In this document: in pieces, positions 49,235-59,700 of the stretch
Layout: each line of letters starts with the position of its first letter
Numbering within the stretch: the first letter of the stretch is position 1
Assembly: GCA_949752795.1 (NCBI GenBank)
Contig: OX457071.1
Location: forward strand, 26,396,800-26,460,799
DNA length: 64,000 bases
DNA from: Hyperoodon ampullatus
Lineage: Eukaryota; Chordata; Mammalia; Artiodactyla; Ziphiidae
Direction: 5' to 3'
The notes under the pieces: model-generated
What the model was told of the DNA's origin: nothing
Database searches by the model: none
The model's input: only the letters and a program-made list of their open reading frames with translations
Made by a program: the position numbers and the translations under genes

Positions 49235-49438
49235 ATTTATTTATTTGCGGTACGCGGGCCTCTCACGGCCCTGGCCTCTCCCGCTGCGAAGCACAGGCTC
49301 CAGACGTGCAGGCCCAGCGGCCATGGCTCACGGGCCCAGCCGCTCCGCGGCATGTGGGATCTTCCCAGACCGGCGCACGAACCCATGTCCCCTGCATCGG
49401 CAGGCGGACTCCCAACCACTGCGCCACCAGGGAAGCCC
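49235..49438 (-). mobile_element. CHR-2-type SINE, antisense
   Basis: Complete reversed SINE with TAAAATTTATTT at 49223-49234 and 49440-49451. The body has several C/G changes and is therefore somewhat diverged. Confidence 0.94.
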
Positions 49439-49454
49439 ATAAAATTTATTTTTA

Positions 49455-49925
49455 ACTGTATCCTGTTATCATTCAACAAAACTGACTCTTCTGGTGATTA
49501 CCTGTCCACTATCCAATGACTACATTGGTCTCTCGTATCTATATGAACATTCTAAAACAGACCTTTCCTAGTTCATTAATCTTTTACATACAGATTTTAA
49601 ATCAAAAGGTGAGAGTCCTTCATGGAGAGGTTTGCATATTGAAGTGCTCCAAGATATATTCTGTTTTTCCAAAATAAATTCGTGCAACAACAATTTTTTA
49701 AAAACCTGATTTTAATTACATCATCTTTTCCCACAACTAATTTATTTCTGACAAATAAAAACCTAAGAGTTTGGAAAGTGTTCATTCTGCCAGGCAGAGA
49801 GTACCTATGCTAAGACCACAATGCTGAATCTTGAGCGAAATTAGAAAATTCAGTAGTTGCCCTATTCCACTCCTTACCTTGTCGTCCAAGCTAGAAATCC
49901 TGGTATAATCCTTGTTACGGAAGAC
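49455..49925. other. Unassigned intergenic sequence
   Basis: No recognised gene or repeat. Confidence 0.45.
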
Positions 49926-49929
49926 AAGT

Positions 49930-50690
49930 TCATGTGCCTGATGCACAGTGAGGCCAAACAAACCGAAACGTTGGAGTTTGGAGCAGAGAAAGGTTTATCG
50001 CTGGGCCATGCAAGGAGAATGAGAACGGGGGCTCACGCTCAGAAAACCCTGAAACTCCTCCGAGGGTTTCAGCCAAGCATCTTTATAGGTCAGGTGAGGG
50101 AAGGGCCCCGCAGGGTGGGTGATCAGCTTGTGCACGATTCTCTGATTGGTTGATGGTGAGGTCACAAGGCAGTCAACATTACATCAATCTTTGGGTGCCA
50201 GAAGGTTGGGGGATGGGGGAGGCGGACAGGGGCGGCTACGTGCTCATGATCATCATGTAGTCAACTTCTTCCATTTGGTGGTGCTTTTTAGCATCTGAAA
50301 AACTCAGGAGGTATGCACGAGATACTATTATCTGGGTACTTCAGAAAGGAGATTAAAAAAAAAAAAAGAATCGTTATTTTTTAAAAAAGAGGAGCTACAG
50401 CAGAGGATATGGGGGCGGGATCTGCCCCGGGAAGTCCCCTGAGGATCCTGCTCGGTTACATTCTGATGTCACTTTCCCCACCCAACAGCCAAACTTTTGC
50501 ACACATCCAGAAGGCTCTCTCGCGCCCAGCCAGTTCCGCTGTACTTAGGGTTCCCACTGTTCTGAGGGACCTTGCTGTCCCCTCTGACTGCTAGATATTC
50601 TAACCGTCCTTTCCTGGGGATGGAAAAACTTCCCTGATCTCTACGTTGAAAAGAGATCCCCTCAAGGTCCCCACAGCACCGCGCAGACCT
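49930..50690 (-). mobile_element. LTR-like element, antisense, GC-rich
   Basis: GAGGCCAAACAAACCGAAAC followed by GCAGAGAAAGGTTTATCGCT is typical of a reversed gammaretrovirus-like LTR R/U5 end. The element is GC-richer than its surroundings and is bordered on the right by an antisense L1. Exact edges unresolved. Confidence 0.42.
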
Positions 50691-50734
50691 CACACCAGGC
50701 CCAGAATAAGTGCTCCATGAGTGGTGGTTATTAC

Positions 50735-51068
50735 CCATGCCACTCTCTCACTTCGTCCCAGCTTACCCTTCCCCATCCCCGTGTCCTCAAGTCCATTCTC
50801 TGCATCTGCATCTTTATTCCTGTCCTGCCCCTAGGTTCTTCAGAACCATTTTTCTTTTAGATTCCATATATATGTGTGAGCATATGGTATTTGTTTTTCA
50901 CTTTCTGACTTACTTCATTCTGTATGACAGTCTCTAGGTCCATCCACCTCACTACAAATAACTCAATTTTGTTTCCTTTTATGGCTGAGTAATATTCCAT
51001 TGTATATATGTGCCACATCTTCTTTATCCATTCATCTGTCGATGGACACTTAGGTTGCTTCCACATCC
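50735..51068 (-). mobile_element. L1 3' end, antisense
   Basis: Reversed L1: CCCATGCCACTCTCTCACTT, ACTTACTTCATTCTGTATGA, GGCTGAGTAATATTCCATTG and ATGGACACTTAGGTTGCTTC. Identity to the full-length L1 at 24.5 kb is high. Confidence 0.88.
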
Positions 51069-51074
51069 ATCACA

Positions 51075-51438
51075 GGTATAATTCATTAAAGTTAAGATGA
51101 GGTCATACTGAAATAAGAAGGCCCCTATTCCAATATGACTGTTGCCCTTATGGGGAAACTTGGACAGACACGTGCTCAGGAAGAAAGACATGGGAAGATG
51201 AAGGCAGACATCATAGGGGTCTTTTTGCAAGCCAAGGACCAACACAGATTGCCAGAAAACCACCAGAAGCAAGGGCAGAGCATGGAATAGATTCCTCCTC
51301 ACAACCCTCAGAAAAAAACAACCCTGCCAACACCTTGGTCTCCGACTTCTGGCCTCCAAACTGAGACAATACATCTGAATTGTTAAGCTGCCCGTTTGTG
51401 GTACTTTGTTATAGCAGCCTTTTCAAACAAAGACAGCT
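51075..51438 (+). mobile_element. MLT1-type MaLR LTR
   Basis: TTAAGATGAGGTCATACTG, TTCCAATATGACTGTTGCC, AACCCTGCCAACACCTTGGT and GTTTGTGGTACTTTGTTATAG follow MLT1 in order. Confidence 0.8.
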
Positions 51439-52165
51439 ATCATAGTAACTCTTGTTCACGTCAAAAAAAAATCCAGTTACATCGTTAATTTGTGGTGAAT
51501 TAGAGTGCCTATTTGCTCATACCCTTGTCCCCACTGAAGATTCTCTTCTTTGGTCACAGAAGCTAAATTCTAATCAAACAGCCATGCCTTCATTATTAAG
51601 CCATGCTGAGGACTGTGGATACGAGATCACAGAGAACTGTGATTTAATCATTAAATTACAATAACTTCAAAACTGTTTTGTGTATGTGATAGTTCTAAAG
51701 GGATCATATAATTTCATGCCTTCTTTGTTTTTTTTCCCATTTCACATGTTTTTATTTGAATATAGTTGACATACAATATTATATTCGTTTCAGCTGTACA
51801 ACATAGTAATATAATCTATAAAAGTCATGCCTTCTTTTAGGCAATCAAACTTAGCTACTTGGAAGGAGTCCACTGTCCTTGTGGAGGCCACTTCAAGCTT
51901 CTGGAAGTAGGACAGTGCTTTCTAAGGGAGGGTAATGAAGACAGTGGAAGCAGCTGGTGGGGTAAGAGTGAAAAGAAAAAAGGTGCTTTTATGCTATGAT
52001 CCCCTGGCTGTTTCTGAGACAATAGCATCCGTGACCTATTCTGTGATGTGGCCGCACCTTTTCCTCTAAGTTGAATTTACATGCTGTGTAGCAGAAGAGG
52101 CCGTTCCCCTAGCTTACCATGGAGGGATCCTGCCCGTGGACTTGCTCTTCTGGACAGATCCTACT
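51439..52165. other. Mostly unassigned; short antisense L1 tail at 51.74-51.82 kb
   Basis: GAATATAGTTGACATACAAT and CAGCTGTACAACATAG are a reversed old L1 3' terminus of about 80 bp. The rest is unrecognised. Confidence 0.45.
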
Positions 52166-52182
52166 ATTTAATTTGTATGATA

Positions 52183-52535
52183 GGGACTTCCCTGGTGGCA
52201 CAGTGGTTAAGAATCCGCCTGCCAATGCAGGGGACACGGGTTCGAGCCCTGGTCCAGGAAGATCCCACATGCCACAGAACAACTAAGCCCGTGCACCACA
52301 ACTATTGAGCCTGTGCTCTAGAGCTCTCAAGCCACAACTACTGAGCCCGTGTGCCACAACTACTGAATCCCAGGCGCCTAGAGCCCGTGCTCCACAACAA
52401 GAGAAGCCACCGCAATGAGAAGCCCGCGACCACAATGAAGAGTAGCCCCCGTTCGCCACAACTAGAGAAAGCCCGTGAACAACAACAAAGACCCAACACA
52501 GCCAAAAATAAATAAATAAATAAATAAACAATAAT
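52183..52535 (+). mobile_element. Long-form CHR SINE
   Basis: Full long-body SINE with (AAAT)n tail and perfect 12-bp duplication AATTTGTATGAT at 52170-52181 and 52536-52547. Confidence 0.96.
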
Positions 52536-52724
52536 AATTTGTATGATGGTTTGAAAACATCGTTCTTGGGTAAAAATACACACACACACACTTGTTATTT
52601 CTAAACCTGAGAACAACAGCTCGAATAAATTAATATACATTTTAAAATGGTGATATGCAAGTAGAGATAGAGAGACATAGAGCTAAAACTGGGATAGACT
52701 GCCAATCAGTAAGTCATTATTTGC

Positions 52725-53070
52725 TGAGACCCACTGTGTTTTGTGCCACACATGGATAATGTAGGGTTCCTCATGATCAGGGACCTCCAGTTTAGTTAGG
52801 GAGAGATTTTTCCAAAAATGTACAGCCCAACAGAGGCGTATATGCCACTGCACATGGCTCAGTTGGGTGCTCTCCCTCTCAACGCCTGCAGGAATTAACT
52901 CATTGTATAATTGATGGCTTATTAATATGTTTGCCTTCCTGCATTTAGAATGTAACTTTCACCAGGACAGGGCTGGTCTTGCCTTTCAACTTTTTAACTT
53001 TAGCATTTGTCATGGTGCTTGATCCACTGTGGATGTGAAATAAGAGCTCGGAGAATAAATGCATGAGGTA
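52725..53070. mobile_element. L2-like relics, both orientations
   Basis: 52725-52830 resembles reversed L2 (TGCTGAGACCCACTGTG) and 52935-53070 sense L2 (CAGGACAGGGCTGGTCTTGC, GAGAATAAATGCATGA). Low identity. Confidence 0.4.
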
Positions 53071-53612
53071 CAAAAACTGGTGGATGTAGATCATAAGTGA
53101 CCAAGAATTTGAAAGGCAAGGGGATTATGAGCAGGCTGGAGAAGACAGGAGAAGCATCATGAAAGAGATGAGACTTGGTCATAGTGAATGGAGTGAGGAG
53201 GAAAAGAAAGTAAAGTCATAGATCAAAGAGTTGAGGATGGTGAAACGATGGGGAAAGGAAGCCATATTTTAAATAACACTTGTAATAAGTGATTCAACTG
53301 CTGAAACAATGACTGGGAGTGTTGAGTGTGTAAAGGAGTGTTGATGCTTTACCTAAAAGAGGTAAAGCCACTTGGCAAGACTCCAGCCAGCTGCCGAGGA
53401 CTCCACGGCCAAGTGCAGGATGTCTTTGTGAGAGAGGTACACAGAGGTGGAATGCAATTAATTATAAGGCTTCAGTAAATAGAATGAACAGAGGCCTGGT
53501 TTTGAGTTCCCATGGGAGGGTCCCACCTTGGAAGGGCTGCTCACACCTAAACTAAGAACAAGAAGAAAAGGACTGTGCTTTGTTGGGCATCTTTTTTTTA
53601 AGTGTTTTCTTT
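53071..53612. other. Unassigned intergenic sequence
   Basis: Purine-rich, possibly more decayed L2; no gene. Confidence 0.4.
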
Positions 53613-53616
53613 TCTT

Positions 53617-53728
53617 TTTAATATTTTTAAAAGCTTTTTTAAAGTATTTATTAATTTATTTTTTGGCCACACCACTTGGCATGTCGATCTTAGTTCCCCG
53701 ACCAGGGACCAGGGATCAAACCAGTAAA
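53617..53728 (-). mobile_element. Short CHR-1-like SINE, antisense, degraded
   Basis: TTTTTTGGCCACACCACTTG, TCTTAGTTCCCCGACCAGGG and GGATCAAACC are a reversed short SINE that lacks the 5' head. Confidence 0.75.
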
Positions 53729-54104
53729 GTCCCTGTCGGGCATGTTAAAGACAAAGCAGTCAGGATCTCAGAGCTGGGGTTCCTATTCTGCTGCTCTGGC
53801 AAATCCTAAAACCTCTCTGTCTTTGTGATTCCTATTACGATATTCCTGGACGTATTATTTCCTACATTCATTCTCCAGCATTCAACAAACATTTGTGAAG
53901 TACCTCTTAGCTTTAGGTGGAACTAAAACATTCTTTAAAAAATTACCTAGTTTAAAACAATCACCCAATTTGCAACATTTAAAAATATTAAAAATTATAA
54001 CTTGCTGTGTCATAATGCCAGGGGCTAACCAACAATGAGAACATCCATCCGGAAGAGAAATCACTGTCAAAATAGACATTTCATGGTGGAATAGAAGACT
54101 TGGG

Positions 54105-54270
54105 CTCAGTACTTCCATAACCAGTACAGGGGCTGGCACATCACTGATAATCAATAAAATATTTGTTGAATGAATAAATGCAGGCAGGGACATTATCTGA
54201 TTTACAGCTGTCTACCCAGCTCTTAGACCAGTGCCTGGCACGTAAAAAAATTTAAAGATTGGTGGAATAA
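54105..54270 (+). mobile_element. Two L2 3' tips in tandem
   Basis: TGATAATCAATAAAATATTTG with TTGAATGAATAAATG ends one tip; GCAGGGACATTATCTGATTT and CAGTGCCTGGCACGTA start another. Confidence 0.6.
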
Positions 54271-54481
54271 TAAATAACTAATTACATTTATTTATTTATT
54301 CTGCAATCACTTATATTGTGATTACATAAAAATTTGATGTGTAGATTCAGTATTAAAACCTCAACTGCTACTCAGGAGGCCAGGATTTGGTTCCAAGTCA
54401 ATACAGCATAAGTGTAACTTTTCTACTAGAATGTTAGCTCCATGAAATGAACTGTCTGAGTTAGTTTTCCTTAATGTTTTT

Positions 54482-54686
54482 TTTTTTTTTTTTTGTGGTA
54501 CGCGGGCCTCTCACTGTTGTGGACTCTCCCGTTGCAGAGCACAGGCTCCGGACGCGCAGGCTCAGCGGCCATGGCTCACGGGCCCAGCCACTCTGCGGCA
54601 TGTGGGATCTTCCCGGACCGGGGCACGAACCCGTGTCCCCTGCATCGGCAGGCGGACTCTCAACCACTGCGCCACCAGGGAAGCCC
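54482..54686 (-). mobile_element. CHR-2-type SINE, antisense
   Basis: Complete reversed SINE near group consensus, perfect 14-bp duplication TCCTTAATGTTTTT at 54468-54481 and 54687-54700. Confidence 0.96.
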
Positions 54687-54700
54687 TCCTTAATGTTTTT

Positions 54701-55435
54701 AATAAAAATACATTAAATGAATAAATGCTAACTTCCAACTGTCTATTCTAGAAAGAAAAACAACAAAAAGATAACAACAAAAACCACTGTGCAAGAAAAA
54801 CCCACGTTCTTCCTTCTGCTATAGTAAGAAGCATCTTTCATGATGACATCTTGAGACATTTTAGCTCAAAATTCCCAGCCTGTGAGAAGATGGTACCATC
54901 CATACAACTGGGCCAGCACCTCTGATTAATTTTTAATCCAACTTTTATGAGTTTTTTCAGTGTTAACCACAGTCCAATTGGGGGTGTATAAATTTAAAAC
55001 CAAAAAAAAAGGAAAAAAAGACTGTCTTTCAGGAATGAAAAATAAACGTAATCTGAAATCAATATTTATGAAGTTGTGATTAATTGACTGATGACCAAAT
55101 GATTACAAAACGTCTGCCTGAAACATCTACTCAAATTTATTAGCTTTGACCAAAAAAATTAAAAAACAATCTGAACTGGGTCAATGAAAGAATAATGCAT
55201 TCCTAATCAATTTTTAATAGCACTTAAGATTTTATATTTTTTTAAACTTGCTTTTAAATAATTTATCATAAAAATGAATCCGATTTAGACAAGGAGTAAA
55301 AGGTGTTCCACGGCTATTTGATGGTTTTCTTAGCAAAGAAATTCAATTGTAACTGACTTTTTATTACTGAACTACTTTATTAATAATAATACATCTCGCA
55401 CTTACATGAAGGCATTTAGCCAACAATCTCAAAGA
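54701..55435. other. Repeat-free AT-rich block, candidate noncoding element
   Basis: No recognised repeat. Dense in homeodomain-type words (TTAATTTTTAATCC, GTGATTAATTGACTGA, CCTAATCAATTTTTAATAG). No open frame. Confidence 0.4.
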
Positions 55436-55437
55436 GT

Positions 55438-55590
55438 CTAAGTGAGATCTAGGATTTAGCTCCAATTCTACCATTATCTGGTGGTTTACCTTATCTAGGC
55501 CTCAATTTCCTCATTTATGAAAGGAAAGGCCTGAATAAAACTCCCCAAGATCCTTCCTACTTCTAAAAGTTTATAATTCTAAGGATTCAG
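55438..55590 (+). mobile_element. MIR-like relic
   Basis: GGCCTCAATTTCCTCATTTA and AAAGGCCTGAATAAAACTCC follow MIR or a close relative. Confidence 0.55.
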
Positions 55591-56800
55591 GAGGCTTTAG
55601 CCTATCCCAGGTGCTGTATGTATCTGATCAAACTCCTCAGGTCACAGGACTCCTCATGGGGTTATGAAGAAGCCTAGAAAGAAATTAAGCAGAAAGTCAA
55701 CAAGCCATGTAATATTTGTTTTCCTATTAAAGTATTGGCAGCATTATTTAATGATTTGGGCCAAATAATGTCTGTTTAGAATATGATTTGTCAAGATGCC
55801 ATATCTTATTAAAATTAAAGCGAATGTGAATTAAAGCATTGCTTTGGTTTTCTATCGCTGTGGGACAATTCACCTCAAAGCTTAGTGACTCAAAACAACA
55901 ATAAATATTAATTATCTCTGATAATTTTTGTAGGTAGGAATTCAGAAGTGACTAAGCTGGGAAATTCTAGCTTGGGTTCTTTCAGAAGGTTGCAGTCAAG
56001 ATGTTCACTGGGGCTGTAGTCATCTGAAGGCGTGAATGGGGCCAGAGGATCCATTTCCAAGGTAGCTTAGTCACATGGCTGGCAAGTTTGTGTTGGCTGC
56101 TGGCAAAAGGCTTCAGATCTTCCCCAAGTAGGCATTTCCACAATGCTGTCTGAGTGCTATTTGAGGCACTTCCACAGGGCAAGCAATCCAAGAGAGCAAA
56201 GCAGAAGCTACAGTAACTTTTATGACCTAGCCTTGGCAGTCATACATGTCACTTCTACATACTCTATTGGTCATACAGGGACAGCTTCAAGCTGTGTAGT
56301 CACACAGGGCCCTACATTCAGAAGAGTCCTGCACTTGGTTTAAAACTTTGATGTTGCCATGTTGATATTCTTAATCATTTTATCTTTGGACTTTCGAAAG
56401 TCAAGTCAGTAAGAACCATGGTGTACACAGGTGAGCAGAGAAGATACTTGCAGTATGTGTGTTCACGGCTATTCCTTGCCACCCCTTTGCATATAGTGTT
56501 AGCAATGCACAGAATTCTGGCGGGAATTCAGTGAAACTCAAAGCAAGGACAACGTCAGCGTATTTTGGAAGCCTCCAGCTTCCAGAGTGTTGGGAGGATG
56601 TGCATGTATTAAGAAGTGAAATAAAGAGTTAATTTTGTCCATCACCAAAAAAGAGAAATGCCCTTCATAGGGCAGAGGGAAGAGAGAGTTCCTGGCCTTA
56701 AAGCATTTGAATTATTTAAAGCAAAGCCTGGGAATTGGCCTGGAATCAATCTGGACCTAGAGAGAGTCCCAGTCGGTCTGTATTGCTAATGATATTACTC
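55591..56800. other. Unassigned; old repeat likely at 55.84-56.4 kb
   Basis: CTTAGTGACTCAAAACAACA and the following 400 bases resemble a widespread ancient mammalian repeat I cannot name. No gene. Confidence 0.35.

Positions 56801-56802
<2 letters not shown>

Positions 56803-56836
<34 letters not shown>
56803..56836. repeat. (GT)n microsatellite
   Basis: Uninterrupted GT dinucleotide repeat of about 17 units. Confidence 0.95.
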
Positions 56837-56840
<4 letters not shown>

Positions 56841-56869
56841 ATTCACAGAGCATTAGTGAGCAGAGCAGG

Positions 56870-57060
56870 TATGTTATGGTATGATCCTATTTGTGCTTAT
56901 GCACACAATAATATGAATGGAAATGTTTGTAAGGATATGCTCCAGAATGTTGATAGTGACTACCAGTCAGGATCGAGAGGTGAGGCATAAGCCTAGAGGA
57001 ACTTTTGCTTATTATTTTATATATTTATAAATGGCTTAATTTTCAAGATGACTCTTACTA
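56870..57060 (+). mobile_element. Old L1 3'-UTR relic, sense
   Basis: GATATGCTCCAGAATGTTGA followed by a T-rich tail region is typical of old L1 3' UTRs. Confidence 0.5.
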
Positions 57061-58150
57061 TTGATATTTTTATAATTAGCAAAATGGAATACAGTCTTCC
57101 ATTTTGAAGTGAAAAACAAGTAAACTCAATGTGTAAAGCAGCCTGGGTCTGTAATAAAGGTAGTTTGTGGCTAAAGAAAATATTACGGTCTGTGGACTAG
57201 TCACTCAGTACCAGATACTAGATAAATCAAATACAATCCCGGGCCTCAAGAAACAGACAGTCTGTTGTAGGGGCAAACAAATAAACGATCAACTATAATA
57301 GAATGTTATTAGCCTAGTGCAAAAAGAACTATATGGACAGAGCACTAGAACAGCACTGAGAAGCTGTGACAATGATACAAACGAGGGATGTTCGAAATAG
57401 TCTAGATTTAAACATTCTACTTAAAATGTTGGTTATGATTTTTTAAATATATTTTTATGACTGAGTACTAACACCAATCATCAGGATGATTAACAAGAAA
57501 TGAACTTTCCCTAGTAGCTTTGGAAAAGTCTTTTTTTAAAAAAAAAACTGTCTTCAACGTGTCTTCCTATTGCACTGTCTCCAAGGGTTGGTGTGAGAGG
57601 AAGAACAGTCTCAGTCCTACATCCCCCTCAGAGGGTGGGAATGACAGGTCCTAAAATACCACATTGGGTATAAAAAAGGTGAGAACAAGGTGAGAACAGG
57701 GAAGAACACAGTAAGATGGGGAAAAGGCAAACCTTGAACAACTGTGGGTAAAGACTTGGAGCTTTCGCATTCTGAAGCCTGAGATTTATAGCCAGGAATA
57801 TGAAAGATGCATTTAGCAACACATGTGAAGCTGACACCCCATTTAATATGACTCCAAACAGCCAGGAAATAGGCAAACCAGATGACTTTTAGGCCAGTCA
57901 TTCAGAAAAAAAGTGGCCATCAAACAGACAATCAATATGACTATTTTGCCCAGATCTCCTATCCGAAGCACGTGATGGTCTCCAATTCCTAGGAAATTAA
58001 GTTACTGAGCTGTTTGAAAGAATTCTCACTATCACCTGTGAGCCGATTTTGAACTGGAATTGGGCTACTTCAAGTGAATTACTAGCTGCTCCAATCTCAT
58101 AATTGTCTGTTCCTTTTGTAGACGTGATAGTAAACACACATTGACCTCAT
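57061..58150. other. Mostly unassigned; L2-like at 57.2-57.38 kb
   Basis: CAGTACCAGATACTAGATAA and CAAACAAATAAACGATCAAC suggest reversed L2. The rest is unrecognised. Confidence 0.4.
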
Positions 58151-58155
58151 TCAAT

Positions 58156-58181
58156 ACACACACACACACACACACACACAC
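58156..58181. repeat. (CA)n microsatellite
   Basis: Uninterrupted CA repeat of about 13 units at the edge of an antisense MIR. Confidence 0.93.
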
Positions 58182-58325
58182 TTTACCAATGAGGAAGCTA
58201 AGAAGCAGAGAGGTTAAACAAATAGTCTGAAGCCAGTAGAGCCAGGAATTTGTTCAGACAGGGATTTCTACCCTGCAGCCCAGGTCCAGACCCCTTTCTT
58301 TTAACCATGAGGCTGCTTCTTGTAA
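58182..58325 (-). mobile_element. MIR relic, antisense
   Basis: TTTACCAATGAGGAAGCTAA, GCAGAGAGGTTAAACAAATAG and CCAGGTCCAGACCCC follow reversed MIR. Confidence 0.72.
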
Positions 58326-59149
58326 TTATAATGCTCTCTCCCACAAAAAGATTAGTAGATGTAGTTGCACTGGTTTTGTTTCTAAACCTCCCTACTCACA
58401 GATTGTATTTGTTTGCATAAATTGATCATGCTGGCTCTTCCTCACTTAAAGTAAATTGCAGTTAAATTCCAAATCTGTCATACTCAAAGATTCATTTAGG
58501 AACTTTCAGAGTTTTTCTTTTTCATTGGTAGGAAGTGTTAACTTATAACATCACACATTCTTCTTCAGAGTTCAGCAGCATAGTGGTACTTTTCATATCC
58601 AACCAGGCGCCTGAAATGAAGGCTTTAAACGCCTGTGCGAGTGCTGTCGGGGAGTGTGGATGGTTCACGCTCTTTGCAGCTTTCTCACATGTGGGTGTAA
58701 ATCAGAGTCCACGGCTCCGATCCTAAAGTCTCTTTCGGATAGAAATCACAGAAGGACCAACAGTGAAAGCATGTCTTCACGGAAAGCTGCTATTAATGTA
58801 CGCAAAACGTTTCTGAAACAAACAAGGAGACAATCACTGTCGTTTTTAAGTGACATTACATCATTTAAGAGTGTAAAAAGACCTGAGCGCGGTAGAAAGT
58901 TGCTTGGAAAAGTTAAAATGTACAGATAACGTCTTTCCTCTTCCCGTTTTGACTGCGCCGTGTTTTCTGTGACGGGTTTAATCTTTAGTCGGAAAACTCT
59001 TCCCTCCTCCCCACCCTCCTGGAAAGATCCTGGGATTTTAAATCGCCTTTCTGCATCTTCCTCTCCTCTCTCCACCATTACTCTTTCATTTAAACTTTCA
59101 AGATCCTCGATGCCCGTAGTAAACCTCCTTCCTTCCCATTCTCAGGAAT
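58326..59149. other. Unassigned sequence upstream of OBI1 promoter
   Basis: Repeat-poor. GC and CpG rise gradually from 58.6 kb. Could hold the first exon of a divergent transcript, but no splice site or frame supports one. Confidence 0.4.
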
Positions 59150-59700
59150 CCTGTAGCTTCCGAACCGGGGAGAGTTTTTTTCAAACGGAAAAGCAAGGAA
59201 AGAAGGAAGGGAACAGCTCCGGCGACCGCGCGTTGGGAAAGCGCATTTTCGTTGCCTCGACCGGCGCGGCGTGGCCCTGCTGGGCTACCGTAGCCGGCCT
59301 CGCGCGGCCTCAGTTAGGGAGAGAAGCCGCGGTCGGCGGGACTTCCGTGTTGGCGGGATTCTGAACGCTGCCATGGCTCAGACCGTGCAGAACGTTACAT
59401 TGTCGCTCACTCTGCCCATCACGTGCCACATCTGCTTGGGGAAGGTAATGGGTGATTCCGGGCGCGGCTACGAATCGGGGTCGGGTGTGCAGTGGCCCGC
59501 CAGAGCCGAGGCCGGTCTCTGTGTGTGGCGGGGACGCGGCGCGAGGCGCCGGGCTGGTTGAGGACGCCGACCCGCGTTCTCCTTAGGCTGGGGAGGCCAC
59601 GTCCCGGGCGACGGAGGGAGCGCGCCGCGATTCGTGTGGTCATCTCTGTGCCTTTCGGAGGAAGATGACAGCGGTCTGGGGTGTGGAGGGAGGGCGGCCT
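59150..59700. promoter_or_regulatory. CpG-island promoter of OBI1
   Basis: GC content and CpG density rise sharply here compared with the AT-rich sequence on both sides, and the block contains the OBI1 start codon. Within about 35 bases upstream of the ATG are ACTTCCG at 59341-59347 (reverse of the ETS/GABP core CGGAAGT) and TTGGCGGGA at 59350-59358 (E2F-like). No TATA box is evident, which fits a housekeeping CpG-island promoter. In human, an antisense lncRNA (OBI1-AS1) is annotated beside OBI1, so divergent transcription to the left is plausible but is not shown by the sequence. Edges are approximate. Confidence 0.75.
59373..59444 (+). CDS. OBI1: OBI1 (RNF219) first coding exon
   Basis: This exon encodes the first 24 residues of the ORC ubiquitin ligase, a RING E3 that ubiquitylates ORC3/ORC5 and promotes origin firing in the nucleus (known of the family). 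The peptide begins MAQTVQNVTL and ends CHICLGK, which I recognise as the OBI1 N-terminus. The CxxC in CHIC is the first zinc-ligand pair of the RING finger; the remaining ligands must lie in exon 2, beyond the window. The start codon has a strong Kozak context (G at -3, G at +4) and sits in a CpG-rich promoter. An upstream in-frame ATG at 59271 lies in GC-rich leader and is less likely to be used. The exon ends in phase 0 with AAG|GTAATG, a good splice donor. Only the first exon is seen, so whether the gene is intact cannot be judged. Confidence 0.88.

Noticed and set aside
56803..58181. Regularly spaced repeats as a CRISPR-like array
   Set aside because: They are plain GT and CA dinucleotide microsatellites 1.3 kb apart with no repeat-spacer structure; the DNA is mammalian.
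59271..59561. Upstream in-frame start giving a 34-residue N-terminal extension of OBI1
   Set aside because: The ATG at 59373 has the better context and gives the N-terminus I recognise; the extension is arginine-rich leader translation, and the frame past 59444 runs into intron.
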